From NCBI GenBank assembly GCA_003439945.1, contig QVRM01005607.1:62001-126000 (forward strand): 64,000 nucleotides of DNA, in the 5' to 3' direction. The stretch is from Dermanyssus gallinae (taxonomy: Eukaryota > Arthropoda > Arachnida > Mesostigmata > Dermanyssidae). The position numbers were made by a program, and so were the translations under genes. This document shows positions 43,350 to 55,033 of this stretch, one piece after another (position 1 is the first letter of the stretch; the number at the start of each line of letters is the position of its first letter). The notes beneath the pieces are model-generated. The model did no database searches and was not told where the DNA came from. It saw only the letters and a list, made by a program, of their open reading frames with translations.

Positions 43350-43925
43350 CTGTTCAACAAATTTATTTTGAATAGTGCCTCTGAAAGTGAATCCCATGGA
43401 AACAAAACACGGTTTGGGTTCAACCTTATAGATTTACGATTTTGTTTAGTTTTCATTGACCTTAGTCGAATTCTTGTTTGGTCGTAACACGGTTGTGCTA
43501 TTACCACTTGACGTCTGGTCGTGGTGGTGGTGGTTTTCCCGTTGAGGTTGGCAATGCTGGCCTTCGAGGGCTGGCAACTGAAGGCAGGGAATCCCTTCCC
43601 AGTCGTCGTCAGCGGCTCGCTTTTCATTTCAGAGGTAAACCGCGCGACGATAATCTTTCCCACCAGACAACATACAACAAACATCAGGGCAAAATTGGCT
43701 GGCTGCGCTGACGTTCTTCGACGTCATGAGCCGCAAAGCCGAAGTCTTCGTGGTCGCCGTACTTGTGAGACGACGTGACGAAGTTTTTAATCGTTTGTTA
43801 GTTTTTATATGAACCAGATGGGACAATCTCATAACGACGGTAACACAAACATATTACTACTATTATTATTGATTTGCCATCGACAGTTTATCTCTCTAGC
43901 TTCCGCCATCTTTCTTATTCTCTCT
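43350..43925. other. Non-coding stretch
   Basis: Nothing recognised apart from a GTG/GGT run at 43,518-43,535. Confidence 0.4.
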
Positions 43926-43936
43926 CTCTCTCTTTC

Positions 43937-43979
<43 letters not shown>

Positions 43980-43981
43980 CT
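43921..43981. repeat. (CT)n(TA)n(TG)n compound microsatellite
   Basis: CT run, then TA at 43,940-43,971, then TG. Confidence 0.95.
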
Positions 43982-45336
<1,355 letters not shown>

Positions 45337-45458
45337 CATTTGTTCTGCCCTGGGATGAGCTCCAAAATCATGCCAATTTTAAACACGCAGTGACATTGGA
45401 TAATATACATCTGACTAGAATATGTTTCTATTTGTAGTTATGGTTGTAACGAATTCTC

Positions 45459-45461
<3 letters not shown>

Positions 45462-45534
<73 letters not shown>

Positions 45535-45545
45535 TAGAGAGAGAG
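45462..45545. repeat. (TA)n followed by GA
   Basis: About 70 bp of TA then CTAGAGAGAGAG. Confidence 0.95.
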
Positions 45546-45861
45546 ATAAAGAATATGCGATGATATGATGGCTGTCACCGACAACAGGCGTTGGTATGAT
45601 GGGAGCAAGGGATGGATATTATCCGATAATGATCGGTTTATACTAATTACCAGCATCATGTCGAATCGGTTTATCATAATCACCAGCAGCAGCCGCAGGT
45701 CGATTGGCAGATGTGTGTTTTTGGTGGATTATCGGCTGGCGGCGATGTGGCGACTACCACAGTAACAGCCGGGATGCGGACAACGCGATAACATACATTG
45801 TTATCGTCACCAAAGCCGACATCTGATCACACAGGCGCCGCCGCCGTCGTCGTTGTTGACG

Positions 45862-45970
45862 TTATTGTTTTTGTTGTTGTTCTTGTTGTCGTTAATGTTG
45901 TTGTTCTTGTTGTTGTTAATGTTGTTTTTCTTGTTGTTGTTAATGTTGTTATTCGTGTTGTTGTTGTCGC
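45862..45970. repeat. 24 bp minisatellite within GTT sequence
   Basis: The unit TTAATGTTGTTGTTCTTGTT recurs with TTAATGTTG starting at 45,892, 45,916 and 45,940, a strict 24 bp period. Four to five units are visible. Confidence 0.85.
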
Positions 45971-45984
45971 ATCGAGTCGCCTCT

Positions 45985-46680
45985 ACAGAGGGAGAACCGG
46001 CGAGCCAGGAGCCTTTTTCTGGCGCTCACTCACTATGACAAAAATGATGTCCTTTCTTCATCTGTGCCGCTACTCCCTATAGTAATAGTATGGAGTCTAT
46101 GTTGCAATCATTTTTATCTGCATGAAATTTGTTGTAACATAGATTTTAGTAATACCGCCACGACTATGACTACTACTACTAATACGAGTAATATTCTTAC
46201 AGTAAACTCTGCATATTAGAGAGCCTTCCTAATATGCGCGTAAGAGTTCGCAATTACGAATAGAACATGCATACTTACGCCTCGCGGAGGATTCTATGTA
46301 TATAACGAAGAAAACAAACGCATTTGTTAGATTTAGAACTAGCCTGTACTAGGAGTACGCAAACACGAAGAGATGCATGCAGTAGCATGCAAGGTGCATT
46401 AGTCGTCAAAAGATGAGAGCTGAAGTATCGTCCGTCAGCAAGAGTTGTTTGTCTTTGTGGAATATTTGAGGCCAAGTAGTATCGATTAGTGCTGCGGTCG
46501 AGCTTTGTCCTTGACGGGTGGGCATCGTTACCATCGCCGCAGGTATTGTTACGGCACTGGGGGCACTGGGGGTACTAAGGGCTTCATATTCCCGGCGCAA
46601 GGCGGGTTGAGGGGCAACGTAGAGGTTGCGGGGTTGTGAAGGGTAGCGGCCCGGTCCGGTAGCGTTTCGATGTCCCTTCG
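45985..46680. other. Non-coding stretch
   Basis: Mixed A/T-rich sequence with a short ACT run at 46,168-46,184; no gene recognised. Confidence 0.4.

Positions 46681-46684
<4 letters not shown>

Positions 46685-46718
<34 letters not shown>
46685..46718. repeat. (TA)n microsatellite
   Basis: Pure TA array. Confidence 0.95.
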
Positions 46719-46719
<1 letters not shown>

Positions 46720-46720
<1 letters not shown>

Positions 46721-47195
46721 AAAGAGAAGCGAGATAAGCTCTTGTGTGTGAGAGGGGCATTCGATGTCATACCAGCTCGACCACCTATGAACGCGGTGCC
46801 GCTTACTCTCGTGCTCTCTACGTGCTCTCTCTCTCTGTTTCTATTTATTTCTCACAATTTTTCTCCCCACCACACCAATGTCCATGAGAGATCGGCAGTG
46901 ACCGCGTGATAGGCGGTGAGCTATGGGGGGTCTGATCGCCAGCCGAATACTGGCGCCGGTTATAATCGTCATGGGGGGGGGCATACTAAAAGCAAACAGG
47001 CACGCATGATAGGAGGGTCGTTTGAGGCTGAAACGAGAAGAACCACAACAACGAGATGTCCATGAAGACGAAGAGGACGACGGCAAGCAGACGTTTATCA
47101 TCGCATTCTCGTGCTTATGCTAGCGGGGACCTGAGTGGTGCCCAATGCTAATGGTTCTCGCTGCTCCTGCGATGAGAATCGCCATTGTAACGATT

Positions 47196-47240
<45 letters not shown>

Positions 47241-48085
47241 GTGGATGGATGGAATTATTATTCGCTTGACATACATACCTAAATACTCATGTCACCCTTT
47301 TATATCAGGGACGTTTAGAGCTACAGCATAGGCGGACAGGTTGAGATATCGAGGGGTTTCCCAACAGCCCTTGTGGCAGCACGGTCGCTGACTCTCGGCC
47401 ATACGTATGTAGCGAAAGCTGAGTTATCTAGGGTCTCCAATCAAACCTAGTGTATACACATTTACATTAGCATGGCCGGCTTGGTATAGTGCGTTTGTAC
47501 AATGCACCTTTCATTGCATCACGATAAACACTGCAATGAAAACTACTCTGTCTAAAGAGAGGATGTATGCCGTACTTTGTTGGAGAATATATATATATAT
47601 ATATATTCGGTCTTATTTCTGTCTTATTTCAAACCAGTGATCATTCCATCTATTAGCGCGCGAACACTTGTAACAACAGGTGAAGTAAAGCCTCGTTGTG
47701 AGTCTCCAGAGCACACATGTTGGTTGGGTCGGTGTCCAGAGTGTGGTTTGCTTCTACTGTTGCCGCTACGATGTCGCAATCTTGCCCTTGTTTATGTAGC
47801 GTGTGCCCTTGGGGAGGTCCGTCAACGTGGGTGAGAGACGTCCGCCGTTGAATGTTTGGATGTTGTCGTATTTGCCAGGGTCGATGTCGGGCCCCTGTAG
47901 GGATGCCCTGAGCCTTTAGCAAACACTAAATAAACCACCCCGATGTCATTTCACCCACTTCAGAGAGAGAGAGAGAAAAAGAGAGAACTGTCTGGCTTTA
48001 ACGAGTGCATTTGGTTTTATTACTTTCGTTTCTGGCCTGATGATGACGATGTAGGCGATTTGCGAATAGTGCGCATATAGTATTT
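46720..48085. other. Non-coding stretch with (TA)n
   Basis: It has (TA)n at 47,199-47,239 and 47,586-47,606 and a GA run at 47,961-47,985. The minus-strand frame at 47,653-47,922 shows no domain I recognise. Confidence 0.4.
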
Positions 48086-48087
48086 GA

Positions 48088-48109
48088 CTTCTGTCCGGTT
48101 CAAGCCTGG

Positions 48110-48193
<84 letters not shown>

Positions 48194-48240
48194 CTGCTGG
48201 GGTGTCGCCGGTTCGATACCTGTTGTTGACCGAATTTTCT
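48088..48240. mobile_element. Possible SINE-like repeat split by (TA)n
   Basis: Two B-box-like words, GGTTCAAGCC (about 48,098) and GGTTCGATACC (about 48,211), flank a 75 bp (TA)n array at 48,114-48,188. The antisense words PATPQQ and GIEPATP are typical spurious peptides from tRNA-like SINE sequence. Evidence is limited to these motifs. Confidence 0.35.
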
Positions 48241-48464
48241 TTGAACAATGCTTATTAAGAATAGATGATAAACGACATATCGCTGATATGTCAGCGACCA
48301 TGCTGTTGCCACAAGGACTGTTGGGGATACCTTAGACATCTCAATATTTGCTTGTGCTGCTTATACACACAAGAAAGACCACCACCGATTATGGATACTG
48401 TTTAAAGTGGCAATTCTCGTAGTAGCAGCAGTAGAAGTAATACTATGAGTAGTGGTTTGTCCGT

Positions 48465-48657
48465 CGAGCCCGGTGGCGTGGTGGATTAAGTCTCCGCCTT
48501 GCAACTGGAGGAGACACTAGATAGGGGCGCGGGTTCGAGCCCCACCGTTGCACTGATTTGTATTTATGGGGGTAGCCCGTCTATGAAGCAATGTGAAAAA
48601 CAGTTCCGTGGACGTTAAATCTTGGCTGAGGACTGTTAGTCCGAAAACTTTACTAGC
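48465..48657 (+). mobile_element. tRNA-derived SINE with 17 bp target duplication
   Basis: The head GAGCCCGGTGGCGTGGTGGA contains an A-box-like TGGCGTGGTGG (48,474-48,484), and 48,532-48,542 holds a good B box GGTTCGAGCCC, the internal RNA polymerase III promoter. A tRNA-unrelated body follows and ends CGAAAACTTTACTAGC without poly(A). The flanks AGTAGTGGTTTGTCCGT (48,448-48,464) and AGTAGTGATTTGTCCGT (48,658-48,674) agree at 16 of 17 positions and mark the insertion. It is about 193 bp long. The acceptor-stem halves do not pair, so it is not a functional tRNA gene. Confidence 0.8.
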
Positions 48658-48702
48658 AGTAGTGATTTGTCCGTATATATTGTTGCTGCATCCGAGCATA
48701 TT

Positions 48703-48732
48703 GTTGCTGTTGTTGTTGTTGTTGTTGTTGTT
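48703..48732. repeat. (GTT)n microsatellite
   Basis: A short GTT array just right of the SINE. Confidence 0.9.
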
Positions 48733-48820
48733 TGTATGGGTGCTGTATCATGTTCTCAGGTGGGTTTGGGGGGTGCGGCGTAGGTAATCATGCCCTCGTC
48801 GTCGTCGTCGTCGTCTTTCC

Positions 48821-48842
48821 CGCCCTATGGGCCCATAGGGCG
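48821..48842. repeat. Perfect 22 bp palindrome
   Basis: CGCCCTATGGG and its exact complement with no spacer. It follows a (GTC)n run at 48,797-48,814. Confidence 0.9.
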
Positions 48843-48849
48843 TCTCCGC

Positions 48850-49809
48850 TACAGCACTGTCAGGCGCCAACCGCGCTGACCCTCGGAGGTAACTTTACCT
48901 GCACCAGCAGCGTCAGTAGCAGAAGCTGTTGCAGCTGCAAGTTTGCACCACCAGATAAGCGTAAGGTCGTCCTCTCTCGTCTATAAACCCTCGACGTTTT
49001 TCGGGGGCTACGTGGCAACAGCATGGAGGATCGAGAACAGGGGTGCGACATTGCCGAAGAGCAGAGTGAGGAAGCAGGCGTCATGAGATGGCGCCGGCGG
49101 TAGTGTGACGTTATCACCGCGAACTTTCAAGGGCTGCGTGTTTGTCGCTGTTGTACTGATGGCAATTTGTATACATTGCCGTACGTCGTTGCCACATTTT
49201 GTAATTTGTATGCTTATGCTTACGCTGCTACTGTTGCTGTTCCTGCGGCGGCTGCTGCTGAAGCAGTAGAATATGTCTGTCTGTCAGCCGTAGAGCGCCG
49301 AAGGCGACTCTCAATGAAAGGCACGCAAGTAATTGTTTTGCTTGTTGCCCTTTCCGTCTGAGAAGACCGGTCGTGCTTGCTTTTGGCTTGTCTATTCGAT
49401 GGTAGTTCGTTTTCGGTTAAGGGATGGTTTAAGAGGTGGTAGTAGTATTTGCCGCTGCTGCTACTGCTGCCGATTTTGTTGTGTTGAGATTCCCGCTCTT
49501 GCTGTTTTGGTGGTGTTTCCTCTATTACTTCTGGTACATTGTGTTGTTACTGTTAATGTTGCTGCTGTTGCAGCTAGTCTTGTTTTTTTTGCTGTTTGCT
49601 TGCTCTATTTCGTTGCTTGTGCTGTTTTGTGGTTATTGTCGATGTTGTCGCGTCTTCATGTATTTGGTACATTTCATAATACTTTTATTAAAGATTGAAC
49701 AAACGACACAGGCATTAAAAATAACTGAATTGACTTGCCATATATATATATATATATTTTTTTTTTTAATATATATGTATATAAGCACACGAAAACAGCT
49801 TGGAAGATG

Positions 49810-49846
<37 letters not shown>

Positions 49847-50270
49847 ACATAGGCAGATGAGCAGATGAAGACGAAAACAAGAAATGAGAATGCGATATGC
49901 TTTAGCTATTTTGCGTCGGGCCACTACACGAGTAGGGGAGCGTCATAGCGTGACATAGAGATCCGGCGAAATCTGACGACAGAGTGGAAGAGAAAAGGAG
50001 CCGCTATGATTTAGGACAGTTGCTTGATGCGTATGCGAATCACCTTCGAGCCGCACCGCAGAAATGTATAGTCGAACGAGGCGACCACCTCGTAGTATAT
50101 ATAATACCACTTCGTGTGGGCTATACCACTTCGTACCACCATATTATAGGGCACCCCGTGGCTACGAGAACAGGCAACTGTAACACTACGCCAGCGCAGC
50201 ACAGCACAGTTTCGGCAATTTCGACGCTTTTTTTTCAGTGTAGCTCAATCTAAATGCTTCGCACTGCTTT
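48850..50270. other. Non-coding stretch with GCT-rich and TA repeats
   Basis: GCT/GTT-rich sequence at 49,225-49,260 and 49,550-49,640, (TA)n at 49,740-49,757 and 49,812-49,842. No gene is recognised. Confidence 0.4.
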
Positions 50271-50279
50271 CTTCTTTGT

Positions 50280-50822
50280 TCACATTACGACTACTCGTTT
50301 TAGGACGTTTTTCGTTCCAACGGCGTCGTCGTCGTTCCCGGCCGGCCGCCTGAACCCCTGCCTAGATCTGCGTAGATAGTTAGCCAAGAATGAATCGTCG
50401 TCGTCCCTCGAAGTCTCTAAGCCCACTCTCGTTGTGCACTGTTCCGACACCACCCGCGTCCTTAAGCAAGCTTGGACTGTTTCAGGTTGCAGGAAGAGGG
50501 AACTCGCCTCCTCGAAAGTGCCCGTCATTGGCTGCTGCTGCTGCGACAGCTTCTTCCACCGTTGGTCGGCCACCTTGAGACCCGTGTGCGTACGAAGGGG
50601 CCAGGAAGGGAAAGGCGGACGGGGGGTGAGATGTAGGCTGACTTTGTTCCAATTGTCAAACCAGGGCCTCGACGCCTCCCGCCAATGGGTGGCCCGGTAG
50701 GTGCCGGTGTGACAACGGCGGTCTCTATGCGCTTGGTCCTGCGGCGGCGGCGACGGCGCGAGTCGAGAGTCGGAAACTCCTCGGGAGTTCAGGGCTGCGA
50801 GAAGAAGGAGGAAAAGGAGCAT
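50280..50822 (-). CDS. Weak candidate: unknown 180-codon open frame or exon
   Basis: A true ATG at 50,820-50,822 opens 180 codons on the minus strand. The start MLLFLLLLAALNSRG is hydrophobic like a short signal peptide. The same DNA also reads as a classical splice acceptor (pyrimidine tract CTCCTTTTCCTCCTTCTTCTCGCAG), so the coding part might instead be an internal exon. Further on are a QQQQ run, an acidic DDDD and dibasic LRRSRQGFRRP. It matches no family I know. GC-rich DNA gives frames of this length by chance. Confidence 0.25.
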   Translation of the reverse strand: MLLFLLLLAALNSRGVSDSRLAPSPPPQDQAHRDRRCHTGTYRATHWREASRPWFDNWNKVSLHLTPRPPFPSWPLRTHTGLKVADQRWKKLSQQQQPMTGTFEEASSLFLQPETVQACLRTRVVSEQCTTRVGLETSRDDDDSFLANYLRRSRQGFRRPAGNDDDAVGTKNVLKRVVVM

Positions 50823-52832
50823 AAGGAGAGCCCCTGCTAGGCGGCGGGTCGGGGAAGCGAACTTAAATCGTTGAGGGTGTCAAACGGCCGGCCGCAACAC
50901 TAGTGGTGGTGGGCAATATGAAGGGTTATAAAGAACGAGATAGAAAAAAAGTCCGCGCGGGGATAGACAACTACAGGGCGAGCAAGACAGAGCCTAAGCG
51001 AAAGAGAGAGAGAGAGAGACGAATAGACGGGTGGGGTGCAGATCATGTGTTATTGGGTGGCTGTGGTCTTCCTGGTCGCTAGGGTGGTGGTGGTGGTGGT
51101 GGTGGTGATGGTGGTGCTTGGTGCTGCGAAAGTTACCGAGTGCGCGAAAGTTGGGGAGTGGATGATGAGTACGACATCAGCAATAACCCCAGCAACAGCG
51201 ACAGTCCTCACCAACAGCAACAACAACAATAACAACAACATCAGCAGCAGCAGCTACGGCGACATGGCTAAGAGTAAAAATGTGTAGCACTTCCTTGCAG
51301 ACACGACGTACAATTGTCGTCGTCTCCCACTTCTCAACGTTGTTTCTATCTCTCTCTCGCGTTCTCTGGGCTCTCTGGCGGCCACCGGGATCGCATTGCT
51401 TTTTCCCCTGAATTCCTCTCCGGACGCATCCCCACCCACCTCTTATCTTACACTCGTCGACCTACGAACTCGCTTCTATCCGACCCCTCACAGCCACGCC
51501 AACCAGCCTCCCACGCACACCGCTGTAGGACGACTGCAGCGGCGTGCGTTTTGTGCAGCACTCAACTCTTATATATATATATATATATATATATATTTCA
51601 TTCATACATCCACAAAGGTGTACGTACATGCGCGGTTTCGCTAGGTGAATATGGAACCGTTCTCATGTCGGTCCGCACTGAGTGTGGTGGGGCGGAGGTG
51701 AGGATTTCGGTTGGCTGGATACGATGAGACGACTTGCACGACTTGAAAGTGGCAGACCGAACGAGGTGCTTCTTTTCCCTTCGTCGTCTTATTATGCTCC
51801 TTTTGCTTCTTCTTCGCCTTCTTCTTCTTCTTCGTCGGCTGCCTATTCTGCATATGGCGTTGTGGTTCATGGGGCCACAGCCAGTCGCTTGGTAGGAAAC
51901 GGTAGCGACGAACCTCGATGAAGGGTGGCAAGTGTGGTAAGTGTCGTTGGTGTCGCCGCAGTGCGAGGTGGGTAGACTGCGCTTTATAATAAACCGCTCT
52001 ATTTGATTCGTTTTAAGACGATTTGCTCTGATTGCCCAGTTTACAGTGGCAGTGGCCTGACTCCGGGCTGCTAGACCGGAAGACAAGGAGAGACATACAG
52101 ACAGAGCGAAAGAGAGAGAAAGAGAAAACGAGAGAACTAGCCAGGCATGATGAACAGAAACGAGATATGAAGCGCTTTCCGGCCGGACCGAGCTCCGAGA
52201 ACGCACGTGGCTTGACAGCAAGGACAGGCCGCTTGCTGTCGCTTGTTCTGAGATGGCGAAAAACGAAACTAAGGTGGTAATAGAGCACCTGCACAGCTAA
52301 CTACTGAATTGGTTACCTACTATGGCTACGGCTCGTCTTCGTTAGTTTGGAGACGCACGCATCCATGCTGACGGTTCTTGCTGCTGCTGCGACGTTTCTA
52401 GAGCGACGGTCAACGATCTACCTCCAAGATACTTAAACCAACCCACCAACCCAAGAAGGGTGAGTGCGCCCGGGGTGGAGGAGCGCCTTTGCACAGAGTC
52501 TCTGAGAGTTAAGATTGCAGGCAGGTTATTGGCTTGTTAGCTAGTTCTTGAGATAGCTTGTATCGGGTTAGCTACGTTTTCGACTCCCCTACTCGAGCTG
52601 GGTATCTTCAGTTGAAGCCGACGGCAGGAGACAGTCATTCACTCAACAAGTAGATTGGAGAGTAGATAGGTAACGTGTGGTGTTGGCGCGATGTCGGCGG
52701 TCCTACACCAATAGCTCGCTGTTTTTGCGTGGTCCACAATTGCTATGTAAGGGCATCGCAAGCTGCGCGATGCTGTGAAATTATCTCTCTTACTTGCCCC
52801 CCTTATACTCTTAATTACCTCTCTTACTTGTA
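50823..52832. other. Mixed GC-rich sequence with simple repeats
   Basis: GTG run at 51,083-51,115, CAA/CAG at 51,217-51,257, (TA)n at 51,571-51,596, CTT run at 51,805-51,835 and a GA-rich tract at 52,103-52,135. Overlapping open frames show no recognised domain. Confidence 0.4.
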
Positions 52833-52945
52833 GCAGTAATGCAGCACAACAATTCTCATCGTTCCCACCAGCAGCAAAAGCAGCAACAGCAGCACCATGG
52901 TCATCATCGGCATTCCTGTCACCATCATCATCATCAGCATCTGGT
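52833..52945 (+). CDS. Weak candidate: His/Gln-rich exon after a good acceptor
   Basis: A long pyrimidine-rich tract (52,780-52,829) ends in TTACTTGTAG, a good 3' splice site. One frame after it is open and encodes SHQQQKQQQQHHGHHRHSCH followed by more His and Gln, a composition common in transcription factors. A donor could be CTG|GTGGGA at about 52,940, which is weak. The codons are repetitive CAG/CAT, so this may be only a microsatellite. Confidence 0.2.
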
Positions 52946-53585
52946 GGGATTCGGCTAAAACGTGTGCGGAGAGAGGATGCGAGAAAGAAATATATAGATT
53001 GAGAGAAAGAGAGAGAGAGGAGGGAAAGTGTAGAGAGAAAGGGGAAAGTGCAAGGATCCTCACTCTGCGGTGAGAGGTGGATCGAGAGCCATTAATATTG
53101 CGTTGCGCAATTGATGGCCCACACTCAACTGGCTATACGTATAGTATACTATCACTGCAACTACTACAGTGAATATTGCTGCTGCTGCTGCTAATGCTGA
53201 CGACAATGATGAGTATGCTGCTGCTGATGATGATGATGATAATACATTGGCGTGTCTGGCACGCGACACCACTGCCGTTCCCCCGGATACAGCTGTCGTT
53301 GCTGCTGCTGCCGCCGCGTATCTTACCGCAGCAGGCCGAATCAAAAGCTTGAATGGGCATCCGATATTTGTGACGACGTAGCAGCGGCTTCTTCCTTTAG
53401 GACGGCTTCAATCACGGCAGGCACGAGCGGCATCTTCTGTGGGCGGTTGTCTTCTGGTAGGTGGGTGTCTAGGCTAGGGTGTGCGGGCGTTCAATCGGGC
53501 ATGCAACATTCCCCGTTGCCCCGCTTCGTCGGTGATTCCTGCAGCTCAGGGCTAGGACGCGGGGCCGGGTAAAAGATGTTGCCCT
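52946..53585. other. Mixed sequence with GCT/GAT repeats
   Basis: GA-rich 53,000-53,030 and GCT/GAT tract at 53,178-53,240; no gene recognised. Confidence 0.45.
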
Positions 53586-53700
53586 TCGGCCCCCTTTTTC
53601 TTTTTCTCTTTTACTCTCCCCTTATCTCTCTCTCCCCGTACCCCCTCTCTCCCCCCGTACCTCCCTCTCTCCCTCCGCCTACTGTCTCCTCTCTCGTTAC
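53586..53700 (+). repeat. Long polypyrimidine tract
   Basis: About 115 bases almost wholly C and T on the plus strand, with repeated CTCTCTCCC words. It could form triplex DNA or act as a large splicing tract. Confidence 0.85.
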
Positions 53701-54400
53701 GAAGTGAGGAGTCGGAGTCGAGTATCAGTGTAGCAGTGTTGTCGTTCGTGCATGTGTAGGAGCAGGCCTGCGCCGTCTAAATCGTCGTGAAAGATGATGG
53801 TAAGGGCTGGCAATCCGACGCAACGAGCTTGCGAACGCGCGAGGCGAACCAAGATCAGGAATCAGAGGCGACGCGGTCGCGCGTCTGTAAAACATCGTCT
53901 CTCTCCGTAGCGGCGGCGGCAGCGAAGTAGTCGGAGACTGTCGTCGTTGTCGTTGTTGTCGTCGTCATGATCATCATCATCATCATCATTCCCATGACCG
54001 ACTATGCAAGGCGAGAGAAGATGATTCGCGCGCGGGACGTAGCGGAAGACTCCGAGACACACAGTCACACACACACACACACACACAGAGGCAGAGACGG
54101 CAGAGTCGAGCAACCGAGACGAGAACGACGTAGTCGACTCGCGAGGCAAAAGAGCAATGATGGCAGCTGCAGCAGCAGCGCGACAGAATCGCCGAGACGA
54201 TTTTCAAGATGACTCGCCGCGTGTGTTTCTGACTGAGTTTGGCGGTCGGCGACGCGTCGGATTGTGGCCGCCGGCAGGGGCGGCAGTTGACGTGGCGGGG
54301 GCTTCGTGGCTGTCGTCGTCGCCGTTGTTGCTGTTGTCGTTGTTGTTGCTGCTGTTGTCAGTGTTGATGTGGTCCTCGTTGTTTTCGCCCTCTTTCTCTC
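53701..54400. other. Mixed sequence with CAT, CA and GTT repeats
   Basis: GTC/GTT at 53,941-53,966, ATC at 53,968-53,990, (CA)n at 54,066-54,087, GTC/GTT at 54,310-54,360. No gene recognised. Confidence 0.45.
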
Positions 54401-55033
54401 GTGCTGCACACACAACCACACGGCTACTGTAGTCACCATCTTCTCTCTCTCTCTCTAGCTCGTTTGTTCGCTAGCTCGTTCGTTGTGCTAGTGCGGAATA
54501 GATCGAGGCGGTTGTATTACGAATGGCTGGCGAAGAAGAGCAAATTGCCGGATGGCAAAAGATGTGGGGTAGCCATGAAATATATGTTCCTTCTTCCCGC
54601 GTCTGCCGGTGTCGCCGTCCTGGCTGTTCCTGGTCCCGCAGCCGCCTATGAGGGCTCGCTGGCTGGCTGGCTGGCTGCCTGTGGGGGCCCGCCCGGGGGT
54701 GCGGAACCGGCGGTGGCGGCGGTGGCGGCGGCGACGACGGCAACGAAGACTAGCATCGGGAGCATATTGCTAGGTGTAGCTGCTCACTGTCTTGTCATCT
54801 TGTGGCTGAGAGAGCCGCTCCCGCCGAGCTCTTCTTGGTCGCCCACTCGCTGGCTCGCCCTCACAGCCTGGCCGTCCGCTGGCACTCTGCGTGCGAGAGA
54901 CGTCCAACGACGAAGTACGATCCACGCGTTCCTCCAGCCTGTCCGATCAGTAGTAGTACTAGTAAATGGCGCGGCTGGGGGGGGGGGGGGGGGTTGCCCT
55001 GAAGTGGTGTGGCTGGGACATCGGGTTAGATGA
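54401..55033 (+). other. GC-rich segment with a 210-codon open frame, not called as a gene
   Basis: The frame starts at a non-ATG codon, includes (GCTG)n-derived residues and a Gly run from a G homopolymer, and has no recognised domain. I regard it as chance. Confidence 0.2.
54977..54993 (+). repeat. Run of 17 G
   Basis: The second long G homopolymer of the window. Confidence 0.9.

Noticed and set aside
48466..48550. A functional tRNA gene
   Set aside because: A-box and B-box words are present but the acceptor stem does not pair and the copy has a SINE body and target duplication.
52775..52860. A signal peptide reading KLSLLLAPLILLITSLTCSS
   Set aside because: The apparent start is GTG and no in-frame ATG precedes it. 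The hydrophobic run is the translation of a pyrimidine-rich tract that looks like a splice acceptor.
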